A stretch of 64,000 nucleotides of DNA, from NCBI GenBank assembly GCA_949752735.1, contig OX457046.1:36992507-37056506 (forward strand), read 5' to 3'. The stretch's first letter is position 1, and every line of letters starts with the position of its first letter. The notes under the pieces are model-generated. The model had not been told where the DNA came from, made no database searches, and was given only the letters and a program-made list of their open reading frames with translations. Made by a program: the position numbers and the translations under genes. This DNA is from Lumbricus terrestris. Lineage: Eukaryota > Annelida > Clitellata > Crassiclitellata > Lumbricidae. This document shows, one piece after another, positions 45,901 to 59,500 of the stretch.

Positions 45901-48900
45901 CTACCCAGGTACGCTCCCGACTACAGTGCGGACACTGCGTCAAGAGTTTCACGCCGAAGTGCACGAGCAATTGCGAGTGAAGGACTCACTCAAGATCCTT
46001 ATGTGGCGGCTTGAGGTGGATTCGAACCTGGAACCCTCTGGCTCCAAGGTACCAAACCCACCACTACACCACCATGCCCCACAAGCATTATTAGCAAAAT
46101 GTGAGCTTAAAAGTTTCAGGTTAATCTATTACAGTATACTTGCAGCAGCAAAATCTATCAGATAGAAATTTCTTTGTCAAACAGAACATAGCACCAAATA
46201 CTAAAATGCAAGCAAATTCAGTACTGTGAAGAAACTTTTCCTCCTAACCTGTACCATGAAACCCTTCCAAACCCTTACCTCAAATCTTTAATTTCTAACT
46301 CAGCAACATTAACAAGGTAGCAATAAAAAAATAAAAGTAGCAAAGGTAACAGTAACAAGGTAGCATCATTCTGAACCATCCATAACACTGATTTCGCATG
46401 CTCACACTCACCCATGCTCCCACCCACACCCACACTTACGCTCACAGTGGCTCGTGAGCGAGAGAATGCGCACACACATCATATCCCAAGAGTAAACATT
46501 CACAGATACAATCTACATGGACTTCCATCCACCTACATTTCGACAGCCGCTGCTGGCTGCGGCACGGAATCACATCGAGCGGCATCTAGACACGAAGCCG
46601 GATCCATCTCTTTTTCAGCTTTCATCTCATCCAGGAATGGTTTCACCGTCAATTCGTCAAAGAGTGACGATGTGTCAAAACAGTCTCGGCTGTCACTTTC
46701 CGTCGCAGGAATGACGTCCGCGGTCGCAAGGTCGTTCGTCTCGGTCAAGCCGACGACGAGGGATGTGCGTTTGGGAATGAAGTTCTCCATGGCCCACCTT
46801 CTCTCCTAAAAGATGGAAGATGGGAGACTTGAAAAACATGCACACGATTTCATTCAGCGCAAAGTGATCAATGTGGAGAAACATAGAAAGATTTCAATAT
46901 TCATTGACAAGTACAATGTATGTATGTATGTATGTATGTATGTATGTATGTATGTATGTATGTATGTATATGAACATTCATATAGCGCCTTACAATAACC
47001 TCACGAAGGCGCTTAATGCAGCTACCAGGCAGTTCTGAACAAGTGCGACAATGTATAGATTCTTAAAATTCTATAGACCTGTAGTTCAAAGGCTTAAGAC
47101 ACCACTTGTCAGTGGGTCAGGCTAGTATAGTCATTGTAGGTTCTTGGATAACAAATAGAGAGCGAGAGAAACCGAGATTGAATCCCAAAGCCAGACGTGC
47201 TTTGTAGGCTGCTATTAGCACCGATTATTGCAGGCTGTTTGTTCTGCTAGTAGTTAAGATTTAGGTAGAGCTGCGATCTGTGTTCTTGTGAATTGTTTCA
47301 ATTGCATAACTGTACACTGTAACCGGTTGCGTTCTGTCAACAGAATTGTTGAATATAGGAAATTATTATCATTATACGCTGTTAGCGTTTCCTGACTCCT
47401 GCTACAGTACACAATACTTAGCGGCTCACGAGTGTACCACTAGACTTTTAAGTGCAAATAAACACATGTTTCATTCAAACATATAGTCCTACACCTGTAG
47501 CGAGCTTGGTATCTACCAATTGAAGGCTGTGAGTTTAAGCAAGTCTCGTTTTGAGTTTGGAAACTCCCTCCAACCTGTTTATTTTCCTTTTCATCCTGAT
47601 CCACTGCAACGCAAGACTCCACACCAGCACCTGCCGAAACTTCATCTTCTTCCTCGTCATCCAAATCGTCGGAATCGCTGTACTCCGATTCGCTGGAACT
47701 CTCAGACAGCTGAGGAGTGCCGCTTCTCCTGACAACAATGACCAGGACAATTATTATTCGAAAAATACAATGCATCATTTTCTTAGCCTCAGCATCTAAG
47801 GACGCATAACCAGTCCTCTCCTCACCATCTGATCTTCCAACCAACAGCTTATGTACAGTCAACGTGAAGTTGGTTGATCGAATCTAGCTTGCGTTGGCCT
47901 TGGTAGAACTAAGCACAGGTTGTAGGCGTAACTCAGCAAGATAGCAGGATGCTAGAGCATTAAACCATAGTGCCATAGACCACTAGACCACGGTACTAGA
48001 CCATTAGCCCAGGTCGCCATACCATGATACCAGAGTGCTAGACCACTGAATGCCTCAAGTGTAGTACAAGGCCAGCAACTTTAACCCATAACAAAAGATG
48101 ATAATCGTTGCCCTCCTCTTTTTCCATATGTGGGACTGGCACTACACCACAGTTTCAGTGACAGAGTTCACGCTGAAATTAACGGCTAAACCGTAGAATG
48201 AAAGCTACGACGCTCATCGCATTGTTTTGAACTCACTGAATGTTTGAGGATCCTGCCGGGGCTGATACGACGTCGACCGTTTGCGAGCCAATCACAGTAG
48301 AGTTGCCATTGACAACTGAGTAACCATTGACAACTGAGTTGCCGTTGACAACCGAGTAACCATTGACAGTGGAGTTGCCGTTGACAACCGAGTTGCCGTT
48401 GACAACCGAGTTGCCGTTGACAACCGAGTAACCATTGACAGTGGAGTTGCCGTTGACAACCGGGTAGCCGTTGACAGTGGAGTTGCCGTTGGCAACAGAG
48501 TTGCCATTGAGGGTTGGCCAGTTCTGCATCATGGCTGCCTCTTCCACATCGTCAGGCTCTGAATCTGACTGAACATTTATAAACAAACGCAATCATAAGA
48601 CTACATGAGAAGACACTTGGAATCGAGACAAAAGCACGTAAAAAAATATCGAGTAACCCAGTTAAAATTGCACTTGCCATCGAGCTCTTAGTATTGTGTG
48701 TGTGTGTGTGTAAAGCATCAAGTACATGTATGTGTGTAAATAATCAAATATGTGTGTAAATCATCAAGTATGAATGTAAAGCATCAAGTATGTGTTTAAG
48801 GCATCAAGTATGTGTGTAAAGCATCAAGTATGTGTGTAAAGCATCAAAGTATACATCTGTGTAAAGCATCAAGCATGTGAGTAAAGAATCAAGCATGTGT

Positions 48901-50452
48901 GTAAAGCATCAAGTATATGTGTGTGTAAAGCACCAAGTATGTGTGTAAAGTATAAGAAGCTTACTATTGGCAATACTATAGAAATGGTCATAAATACAAT
49001 ACAATGCAATACAATACAATGCAATTTATGCCAAGTCTGAGACTCAAGAATTCCAGAGGGGGAATCCAACCCTGGAATATTCGACGAGGAGGAGTGTGAT
49101 TTCGGCGGATAGTTCTGAGTACCAAGGAGGGAAGTGGTTGGTCGATGGATACTATGCATGGAATGACACGGTGATCTCAAAGAAGCGGAGACAGAAGGAA
49201 CTGGAGTGAGATGGAATTGCGGAATTGGATCAATGGCTAAGCTCTGTCTATGACGGTGTTTGCACAGTTTTTTTCTTAATTTCATTTAATGTGAATAGCA
49301 ACTGGAGTGAGATAGAATTATGGAATTGGATTTTGCAATATATGTTAATGGAGGTTGGACAATGGACAGTATTTTTTTTACCCATTTCATTCCACATAAT
49401 ATATGGGAACTGGTGAGAGATGTATGGAAGTAATGGAATTGGATATGGCAAAGGCCTATCCGTTGGCAGTCTTTTTATCTTCCATTCCATTTCATTTCCA
49501 CGTGTTAAGGAACTGGAGTGAGATGGAATTACGGAATCGAAAAGTGTCGATCACTGTGAATGGTGGAATGTGGAAGACACATGTGACCTCGGCAAAAGAA
49601 AGGGACAACTTGTCACCTTCTAGATCAGCCGGGAAAATGGATTTTTACCAAACAAACCATGATAATTGATTTCTGCATCACTGCTTTACAAACTCTATTA
49701 CACCACCTGATGTATTAAGGCACAAAAATATGATTTCTGCATCAGGCAGAGACAGATTAAATTTTTATTTGCAAATTTACAACAAACGCCCCAAAAATCT
49801 GTACATGTCTTGCTTATGACATTATCATATTATAGAAACTGTAAATAAGACAATCCCCAACAAGGTCACATATGCAAGAAGTCACATATTCATTCATTCA
49901 TTCATTCATTGAGTCAAGAATTCATATAGCGCTTCTTCAAGGGGACTACTCAGAAGCGCTCCCGACTCTAGCACGGCAAAAAATGTTAACATTTAATTTC
50001 ATGAAATCCTTTGCAAGCAGCAGCAGCAGAGATGAATGAACCACATTTGACGCGACAACACAGAGAGGAGTACCAAACGAAAAGAGATGCAGTTGGCAGG
50101 AAGCATATCGCCGTCGTCGTCTGCACTGTAAACTAATTGTCTAATGGAAACCTATTCGTAAATCAGAGCCGAGCATCCCACTGGCAAAATGGAATCACAC
50201 AGTGGAATCGGAAGTCACATGCTTTTCGAGAGATTTGCGTTTAACAGGAATCGTAGCATCTCTGTCTGTCTGTCTGTCTCTCTGTCTCACTCACACCCAC
50301 TCACCCAAAGCAACCCACTCACTCTCTAAGTAACCTTGAAAGGGTGTTATATATAAATCCTGGTAATGAATGAATTGCAAAAAAACTCATCTATCTATCC
50401 AGCCATCTATCTAACTTATCTAATCTATCTAATCATCTGTCCGTCCCTATCC

Positions 50453-50527
<75 letters not shown>

Positions 50528-50532
50528 CATCC

Positions 50533-50567
<35 letters not shown>

Positions 50568-53500
50568 CATCTATCTATCTATCTATCCATCCATCTATCC
50601 ATACAAATATATCTATAAAAAATTATATATATATTATATATATATATTATATATAAACCCAGAACATCTCACATAAAAAATGCCATTTTAAAAATTACAT
50701 AATTATCCTCGAATAAATCGGTCAGACAAACAGAAGTCTGTACATTATTGTTCTCTGCACATTGACAGCTGCAAAGGAGAAAAACTGCTACAGGTGGCTT
50801 CGGCGATGGTGGAACAACCAACCAACCAACAGTCTATAGATGCTCACTGACATCGTGCTAAGGCTGATCTGGACCAATAGAGCACACTACTGTCTGCCCA
50901 TGTCTGGGTTAGAATGAGGACAAGCCATACAGACAAACCATACAGACATGCCAGAAGCGACTCGAGTCTCTTCTCACCCCCTCTTCCCCACCACCCCACA
51001 TCCATATCCACTACCATCTGGTGGTGCAAAAAGGCGAATGCTAGACTATTGATAGACACACATAATTAGAGCAAAAGATGAATAAAAGCAAAGGGACTGA
51101 AAGACTGTTTGATAATTCGATGACGATGACGAAGCAAATGATTACCGCGAGGAAAATGCGAAAATGAACGCACAGAAAATGGTGCCACGGGAAATTCTCC
51201 CGCTTCACATAATTAACATTTCGGTGTGACCGCGCGTGCGTTACGAATTTAATTATAAAAGTAGTAATTAGTACTTAGCATCAAATGAGCGCGTGCTCAG
51301 AGAAGCAGGGCCTCTTGATTCGCTTCTGTTTCGGAAGAGCACTCTACTGATTTCGGAAGAGATGCTTCTGGCTTCTTAAGACATGGAAGAGCCATCTCTG
51401 AATTTCCCTAGAACGGTCTACCGACTTCAGAAGCGCTCTCTTATAAGAAGGTCGAATATAGAAGCGTGCAACTGACGGCAAGATATTAAATAAAAAGAGA
51501 GAGAGAGGAGTATGTATATATATATACGTACGTCACTGACGTAACCCAACGCAACAACGTCTGCTCTGCCATCCACAAATCGTCTGCAACAAGAAGAAAA
51601 ATCAGAAAAGTCACGACTAGGCTCACAAAATGACTATTGTCTGGTTTGTCTGTCTGTCTGTCTGTCTGAATTCCAATAAGGCTTTCTATCCCTGGAACAT
51701 TCGAGGAGGAGACATGTCTATTTGCCAGAATGCTTACCAGCTGTCGGTCAGTCAGTCAGTCAATTTGTCAGCCAAGTCAATTTGTCAGTCAATCAATTTG
51801 TCAGTCAATTTGCTAGTCAGCCAGCCAGTCAGCCAGCCAGTCAATCTGTCGACCTGCCAGTCAGCAAGTCAGCCAGTCATTCATCCAGCCAGACAGTCAG
51901 CAAGCCAGTCAGTCAGTCAGCCATTCAGCTAGTCAGACAATCAGTAAGCCAGACAGTCAGTCAGTCAGTCAGTCAGTAAGTCATTCATCCAGCCAGCCAG
52001 TCAGTCATTCAGCCAGTCTAGTCTGTCTGATTACCGGGCATTCGCTGTCCCTTGGCATGTCTGCCTTCCTGCATTTACATTTCTCCATTCCATCTAATCC
52101 ATCACATCCTCAATGCTTCTTGCCAGCCTCACTTTCCCGCCTGACCGCATACGTCTGCTCATAAGACCATCTCTCTCTCTATCTGCCTGTCTCTCTCTGT
52201 CTCTCTCTCTCCCTCTCCCTCCCCTGTCTGTGTCTGTGTCTGTCTCCCTCTCCCTCCCTCTCTGTCTCCTTGTCTGTCTGTCTCTCTCTCCCCTCTCCCT
52301 CCCTCCCTCCCTCTCTGTCTGTCTGTGTCTCTCTCTCCCCCTCTCCCTCCCTCTCTGTCTATCTCTGTCTCTCCCTCCCTCTGTCTCCCTGTCTGTCTGT
52401 CTGTCTGTCTCTCTATCTCCTCGTGTGTGTCTCTACATCCGGCCGGTCGTCCCAAAGCGTTGCTGCTGCTGTTCTGCTGATCGATGCTGTAACGCTGTAC
52501 AGCAGCACTGCTGAGTTAGACCAACGCACTTGAGCATCATCACCCAGCTGCTGATGCTACTGCTGCTGCAGATGCGGAGAGGAGATGCGAAGGCAGAAGA
52601 TGCATCCAATGATGACCCCTCCCCAGCCTCATGCCTTATACACAGCTTAAAATAGATGAATGCCAATGGCATCTCTGCAATGCTTGGCATGCAAGGAAAA
52701 ACCCGATGGAATTGCGACTATTCATGTTTCCACATTCTAAAGAAGTTGTAAGAGCAAAGCAATTAACTCGAATGATTTCTGAATTGAGAGTATATTGGGA
52801 ATGTAAAGTAAAATGGACCAAATATCAGGAAAGAATTCCTCTCAGTTGATCCCAGGTTTTTGCTATGATTCCTCTCTGAATCGCCCCAAGTCGTGTCCTG
52901 ATTCTCCTTTAAATGCTCCAAAGTCTAGGAGTCATTTCACTCAAAACTGCATGAAGTTTTGATGTAAATTTTCTTTTAAATGCTCCAAAGTCTAGGAGTC
53001 ATTTTCACTCAAAATTGTATGAAGTTTTGATGTAAATTTTCTTTTAAATGCTCCAAAGTCTAGGAGTCATTTTCACTCAAAATTGTATGAAGTTTTGATG
53101 TAAATTTTCTTTTAAATGCTCCAAAGTCTAGGAGTCATTTCACTCAAAACTGCATGAAGTTTTGATGTAAATTTTCTTTTAAATGCTCCAAAGTCTAGGA
53201 GTCATTTTCACTCAAAATTGTATGAAGTTTTGATGTAAATTTTCTTTTGAATGCTCAAATCCTTAGGAGACATTTCACTCAAAACTGCATGAAGTTTTGA
53301 TGTAAATTTTCTTTTAAATGCTCCAAAGTCTAGGAGTCATTTCACTCAAAACTGCATGAAGTTTTGATGTAAATTTTCTTTTAAATGCTCCAAAGTCTAG
53401 GAGTCATTTTCACTCAAAATTGTATGAAGTTTTGATGTAAATTTTCTTTTGAATGCTCAAATCCTTAGGAGACATTTCACTCAAAACTGCATGAAGATTT

Positions 53501-56500
53501 GATGTAAATTTTCTTTTGAATGCTCCAAACCTTAAGAGTCATTTCACTCAAAACTGCATGAAGATTTGATGTAAATTTTCTTTTGAATGCTCCAAACCTT
53601 AAGAGTCATTTCACTCAAAACTGCATGAAGTTTTGATGTAAATTTTCTTTTGAATGCTCCAAACCTTAAGAGTCATTTCACTCAAAACTGCATGAAGTTT
53701 TGATGTAAATTTTCTTTTAAATGCTCCCAAGTCTAGGAGTCATTTCACTCAAAACTGCATGAAGTTTTGATGTAAATTTTCTTTTGAATGCTCCAAAGTC
53801 TAGGAGTCATTTCACTCAAAACTGCATGAAGTTTTGATGTAAATTTTCTTTTGAATGCTCCACACCTTAGAGAGTCATTTCATTCAAAATTGTATGAAGT
53901 TTTGATGTAAATTTTCTTTTGAATGCTCCACACCTTAGAGAGTCATTTCATTCAAAATTGTATGAAGTTTTGGTGTAAATTTACTTTTAAATGCTCCAAA
54001 GCTTAGGAGTCATTTCATTCAAAATTGTATGAAGTTTTGGTGTAAATTTACTTTTGAATGCTCCAAAGCTTAGGAGTCATTTCATTCAAAATTGTATGAA
54101 GTTTTGATGTAAATTTTCTTTTGAATGCTCCAAACCTTAGAGAGTCATTTCATTCAAAATTGCATGAAGTTTTGATGTAAATTTTCTTTTTAATGCTCAA
54201 ATCCTTAGGAGACATTTCACTCAAAATTGCATGTCAGAAGATTTGACTTGATTTTTCTTTAAATGCTCCAAAGTTTAGGAGCTATTATTTCATTATCTCA
54301 GTGATTTTAAATGTACCGATTGTTTGGTGCAAATTCACTCAAATTTGTATAAAATTTGATGTGAATTTTTCTCAAATGCCCCATAATTTTGGAGTGATTT
54401 CACTTAAAACTTGCTGTGAATGTCCTTTAATTTTTCCGTGTTTTGGCATGACTTTCACTCAAAATTGTACGAAGCTTTGCTTAATACACACACACACTTT
54501 GTGTGCCAGTGCCATCCCATTCCAGGTCATAGATTCCATCATTCCTCCACGCAACGTAACCTGATTGTCCCTATGGCTCGAAATTCCACACTTTTACCTA
54601 TAAAAGCTTCACTATGGTCTGTCCATCTTTCTGGAATAAGCCACCTAGCAGTCTACATAATAAACATCTTGTCTTTATTTATCCACCTTTTCCACAAGCA
54701 TTTGAAAACCATTCACTCTGATCGTGCTTTGATGCGGTCAGGTCGGGAGCACCCCTGGGGAGTTTCTCTTGAAGCGGTGCTATAAAAATTAATGATTACG
54801 ATTACAACACAATTGTACAACAATAGAAGGCATTAAATATAGTTAACCAACCTGCTGCTTGTATCGGTGGTGCCATCGGTGCCATTTGAATAGACAATCG
54901 TCTGTCGCACAGAAGATCTCTCAGGAGCCACGGACGCCTCTGCAGACAACGAACAAACAGATTGTCAGACAAAGAAGCATGGACACAATTGCATTCATTC
55001 ATTCAATCATTCGGAAATTTACATAGCACACCTTCAAGAAAAAAGCTACTCAGAGGCGCTCCCAACTCCAGCACACCAAAAAAGAACAGTTTTAAGTGTG
55101 GATCGTGGTAGAGCTCCAGAGTGTAGGCATAGCTTAAAAGGAAGGCCACTCCAGACCACTGGGCCAACCGCAGAAAAGGCTCGATTCTTCATGGTAGCAG
55201 TACGAGCAAAAGGGACTAAGAGTACTCCATTTTCAGCAGAGCATTGTATTGCATAGATCTATAAAATAATATAGAATGAATAACGGAAGAAGAAAAAGAG
55301 CTGTTGTTGAAGCTAGCTCTGAGATAGTCATGGATATTGTATTGTGTTGTATAGATAAATTTATATAGCGCCTCTCAAAAGTGCACCCTAACCAGAGGTG
55401 CTCCCAGTGCAAGAGACAAAGAAGCATTTGTTGTCTCCCACCAGTTGCTGGTAATAAGGAACAATGCGTTGAAGGAGGAATCTGGTTCCACATTGCACGA
55501 CCAATCCCTGATTCTAACCGGAAACTGACAACCAAGGACAACAACAAACCCTGATTCTAACTGGAAACTGACAACCAAGGACAACAACAAACCCTGATTC
55601 TAACTGGAAACTGACAACCAAGGACAAAAAACAAACCCTGATTCTAACCGGAAACTGACAACCAAGGACAACAACAAACCCTGATTCTAACTGGAAACTG
55701 ACAACCAAGGACAACAACAACCCCTGAATCTAACTTGAAACTGACAACCAAGGACAACAACAACCCCTGATTCTAACCGGAAACTGACAACCAAGGACAA
55801 CAACAAACCCTGATTCTAACTGGAAACTGACAACCAAGGACAACAACAACCCCTGAATCTAACTTGAAACTGACAACCAAGGACAACAACAAACCCTGAT
55901 TCTAACTGGAAACTGACAACCAAGGACAACAACAACCCCTGAATCTAACTTGAAACTGACAACCAAGGACAACAACAATCCCTGATTCTAACTGGAAACT
56001 GACAAACAAGGACAACAAAGCCAACAATAGCATGGGAGCCCGCACATATCACAACGGAAAAGTGCCCTCCTTGAAAATTGACGCCTATTTCTAACTACTC
56101 GCCTTTGGTTTTAAGAAATTTCTTCAAACAACCGGTAATGATACTAATGAACACAAAGCCCAGCTTAGAAATTTAGAAATCTATGTGAACACTGCCCAAC
56201 TGCCCTGTTTTCTGCTTTCGGGGTGCTTGAAATCCCCAAACACCTGACAATTCTCACCCTGGCGGTATCTGTCTGTGTATCTGTCTGTCTGTCTTCGTAT
56301 ATCTGTCTGTCTGTCTGTCTGTCCGTCTGGTCATTAAAGTCTGCCAGCTGCATCATTAATTAACTGTGACTTCACAACTCAGGTCATACAAATTCACCGG
56401 ATATACATTGTATATATATATATATATATATATTGCATATATGTTGTAGCTGCTGGCTGTCTCTATCTCTGGTCTGTGTGAGTGTGCTTAAGCGTATCTG

Positions 56501-59500
56501 TCTGTCATTCTCTATGTCTGGTCTGTGTGAGTGTGCTTAAGCGTATCTGTCTGTCATTCTCTATGTCTGGTCTGTCTGAGTGTGTCTGTCTGGTCTGTTC
56601 AAGAGTTAATGTCTGTTTGAGTCTGTTTGTCTTTCTTTGCGTCTGGTCTGTACAATTGTGTCTGTCTGTACGATTGCGTGTCTGCCTGTCTGTCTGTCTG
56701 TCTGTCTGTGTCTGAACAGTCTGTCGTTTTTCCACAGGAAATCAGTTTCCTCTTTTTAAGCCAAGATTTAACAACTCTCTCTCACTCTCTCTCTCTCGGT
56801 GCCCGACACTGTTGTTCATTCACACTTTGGTGTGACCTTGCGCGCGTAATAAATTTATGTAATAATAATAATAATAATAATTCCTCCCTCCATCCCTTCC
56901 CCGCTAACACCTTCCTCCACTCACCCAACACTACTGCTTTTCTCTCTTTCTCTCTCTTCCCTAAATTGCATACCACCCGTGTCTTGCCCTTTGTCTGTCT
57001 GTCTGTCTGTCTCCTTCTTGCTCATCAGTTTATCTTCATCACTATGAGACTTTGAATCCATGTTGCATAATTCTCATACCCCCACCTTGCAGTCCAATCC
57101 CTCTCTCTCTCTGTCTCTCTATCTGTCCTTGTCTCCCTGTCTGTATATCTGCTTCTGTTTCTGTTTTTCTCTCTCTATGTCTAATTTTTTCTGTCTCACC
57201 ATTTGTGTTCTCCCACTCTCTTCTCTCCATTTTCTCTGTCCCTGTCTGTCCGTTTGGCTGTCTGTCTTTCTTTCTCCTGTTGCTCTTCGTCTGTCTGTCT
57301 CTGTTCCTGTCCGTGTCCTTCTGTTGTGAACTCAACCAGTTCCTCCCTATCTGTCTCCAGAACACCTGAGCTGGGGTAAATATCTGCATGGTTTGTCTGC
57401 ACGGAAGCCACACTGTCTGTCTGTCTGTCAGTCTAGGAGTCTGCCTGTGTACTATCCTCTTCATTACAGTTAACACCCCCACTTCACTGCCACCAGAACT
57501 CATACTCTGTGACCTAGTTTTTCTAAGCGACTCCTTTCTGCCATCTTTTCTCTGCCTACGTCTGTCTGTCTGTCTGCATTTGTCTATCTGTCTGTCTACC
57601 TCTGTCTGTCTGTCCTTCTGTCTATCCGTCTGCCTGTCCGTCTGGGTTTGGCTATGTGTCTGTCTGTGTCTGTTTGTCCTTCTGTCTGTCCGTCTGCATT
57701 TGTCTATATGTCTGTGTGTGTGTGGCTGCCTGTCTGTCTGTCTGTCTGCATTTGGCTATCTGTCTGTCTACCTCTGTCTGTCTGTCCTTCTGTCTATCCG
57801 TCTGCCTGTCCGTCTGGGTTTGGCTATGTGTCTGTCTGTGTCTGTTTGTCCTTCTGTCTGTCCGTCTGCATTTGTCTATATGTCTGTGTGTGTGTGGCTG
57901 CCTGTCTGTCTGTCTGCATTTGGCTATCTGTCTGTCTACCTCTGTCTGTCTGTCTTCCTTCACCCTATCCGTCCATTTGTCTGTCTGTGCCTGCAGTCAG
58001 TCAGTCAGTCAGTTAGTCAGTGAGTCTGGCTCAAAGGCCAGCAACTGTAAGGCCAATCATTGCAAGTCAAACACAGAATCAATATAACCCACGTGATGTT
58101 GAATTCTTCAAACAATAACCTTTGACCTTGACTATTGTTTTCGTCAAAACCTTGGCTGGAGCCATAAATACAATGAAGCATATATTACAATGGTGTAGAC
58201 AATTTCACCAACTACTTACCCCTTGGAACCATCGACTGCTGGTGACATGGTAGGTTCTACAGAAGAAAACGTACATTGCATTTAGCTCAAAGTGCACTGC
58301 CATCACCACACCACCACACTGCCACCACACCACCACCACCGCCTCCACCAGCACACCACCACCACACCACCCCACCACCACCGCCACCACCACCACCACC
58401 ACCGCACCACCACCACCGCCTCCACCACCACACCACCACCACCGCCACCACCACCACCGCCACCACCACCACCTCCACCACCACACCACACCACACCACC
58501 ACCCCACCCCACCACACCACCACCACACCACCGCCTCCACCACCACCACACCACCACCACCGCCACACCACCACCACAGCTTTGAATGTAACAAGAACAA
58601 AATTGAGAGGAAACAAGTGTGTCCAGATGTTTTGTTATTGAAGTCTTGGTCTATATTCACATCGCTAGACCTTGGCCCAAGAAGGAATGTAAACAAATGT
58701 CTGACTTTACCTTGCAAACAGATGTTACCTTGACATTGGCCATACAAATAATAATCTTCATTTATTTAACTAAATGAGACAAATCACATCAAATTTAGCA
58801 ATTCAGCAAATACAGGCACTCAGCCGTTTGTTGGCGCTATATAAATGTTTAGTTTACAATTACCGCTTTGTATTCCTGCAAATGCATTTGCAATCAGACA
58901 ACAGAAGATAAGAATATTCTTTAGTTGACCAACTGCTATCTGCAATTTGGTGTATAAAAAATGTACATCATCCATAGAGCCAACAAAAGTTAAATGTTTT
59001 AAAATAGCACACACAATCCTAAATCAAGTATTTATGTTCCTATAATGACCAGTAAACAGAAGGTTTCTAACAACCAGAGCAGAAACTTAACTCTCCCACT
59101 TTGTCACTAAACCTGACAAAGGTCACCTACACATCATCTTTGCTATGAATAATCACTTAATTAGGGCCCCAAGCCCCCAACCTAGCGGGATCTTCCCTTC
59201 TTGGGTCACTAAATTGTTTCCCTATACTTCTAACTCTCTACACATCTTACTCTTACTATTAATCATTATGTACACTGCATAACGTGTAATTAATGTTATT
59301 TTTTGGAGCAATAAAACTTGAACTTGAAATCGAGAAACGCACGAAATATCAAAACGGTGACACGATGAGAGATACAGTGATCCATTTTCCCACACGAGGA
59401 TTTAGACGGAAGAGCAAACCGTAGCGTACCGGAATTTTCTGAACGGGATGTAGAGGAAATCGAAGTTTTGAGACATCCTCCTTTGGTGCAATGATTTCGC

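Noticed and set aside
49020..49285. Ser/Pro-rich minus-strand ORF ([12 protein letters not shown]...) as an extra AFF exon
   Set aside because: A good acceptor exists (CTCACTCCAG) but its phase does not fit between exons 6 and 7 with any donor I could find, and the DNA is part of a degenerate repeat cluster.
57388..58087. Large Cys/Ser/Leu-rich ORFs
   Set aside because: CTGT tetranucleotide array.
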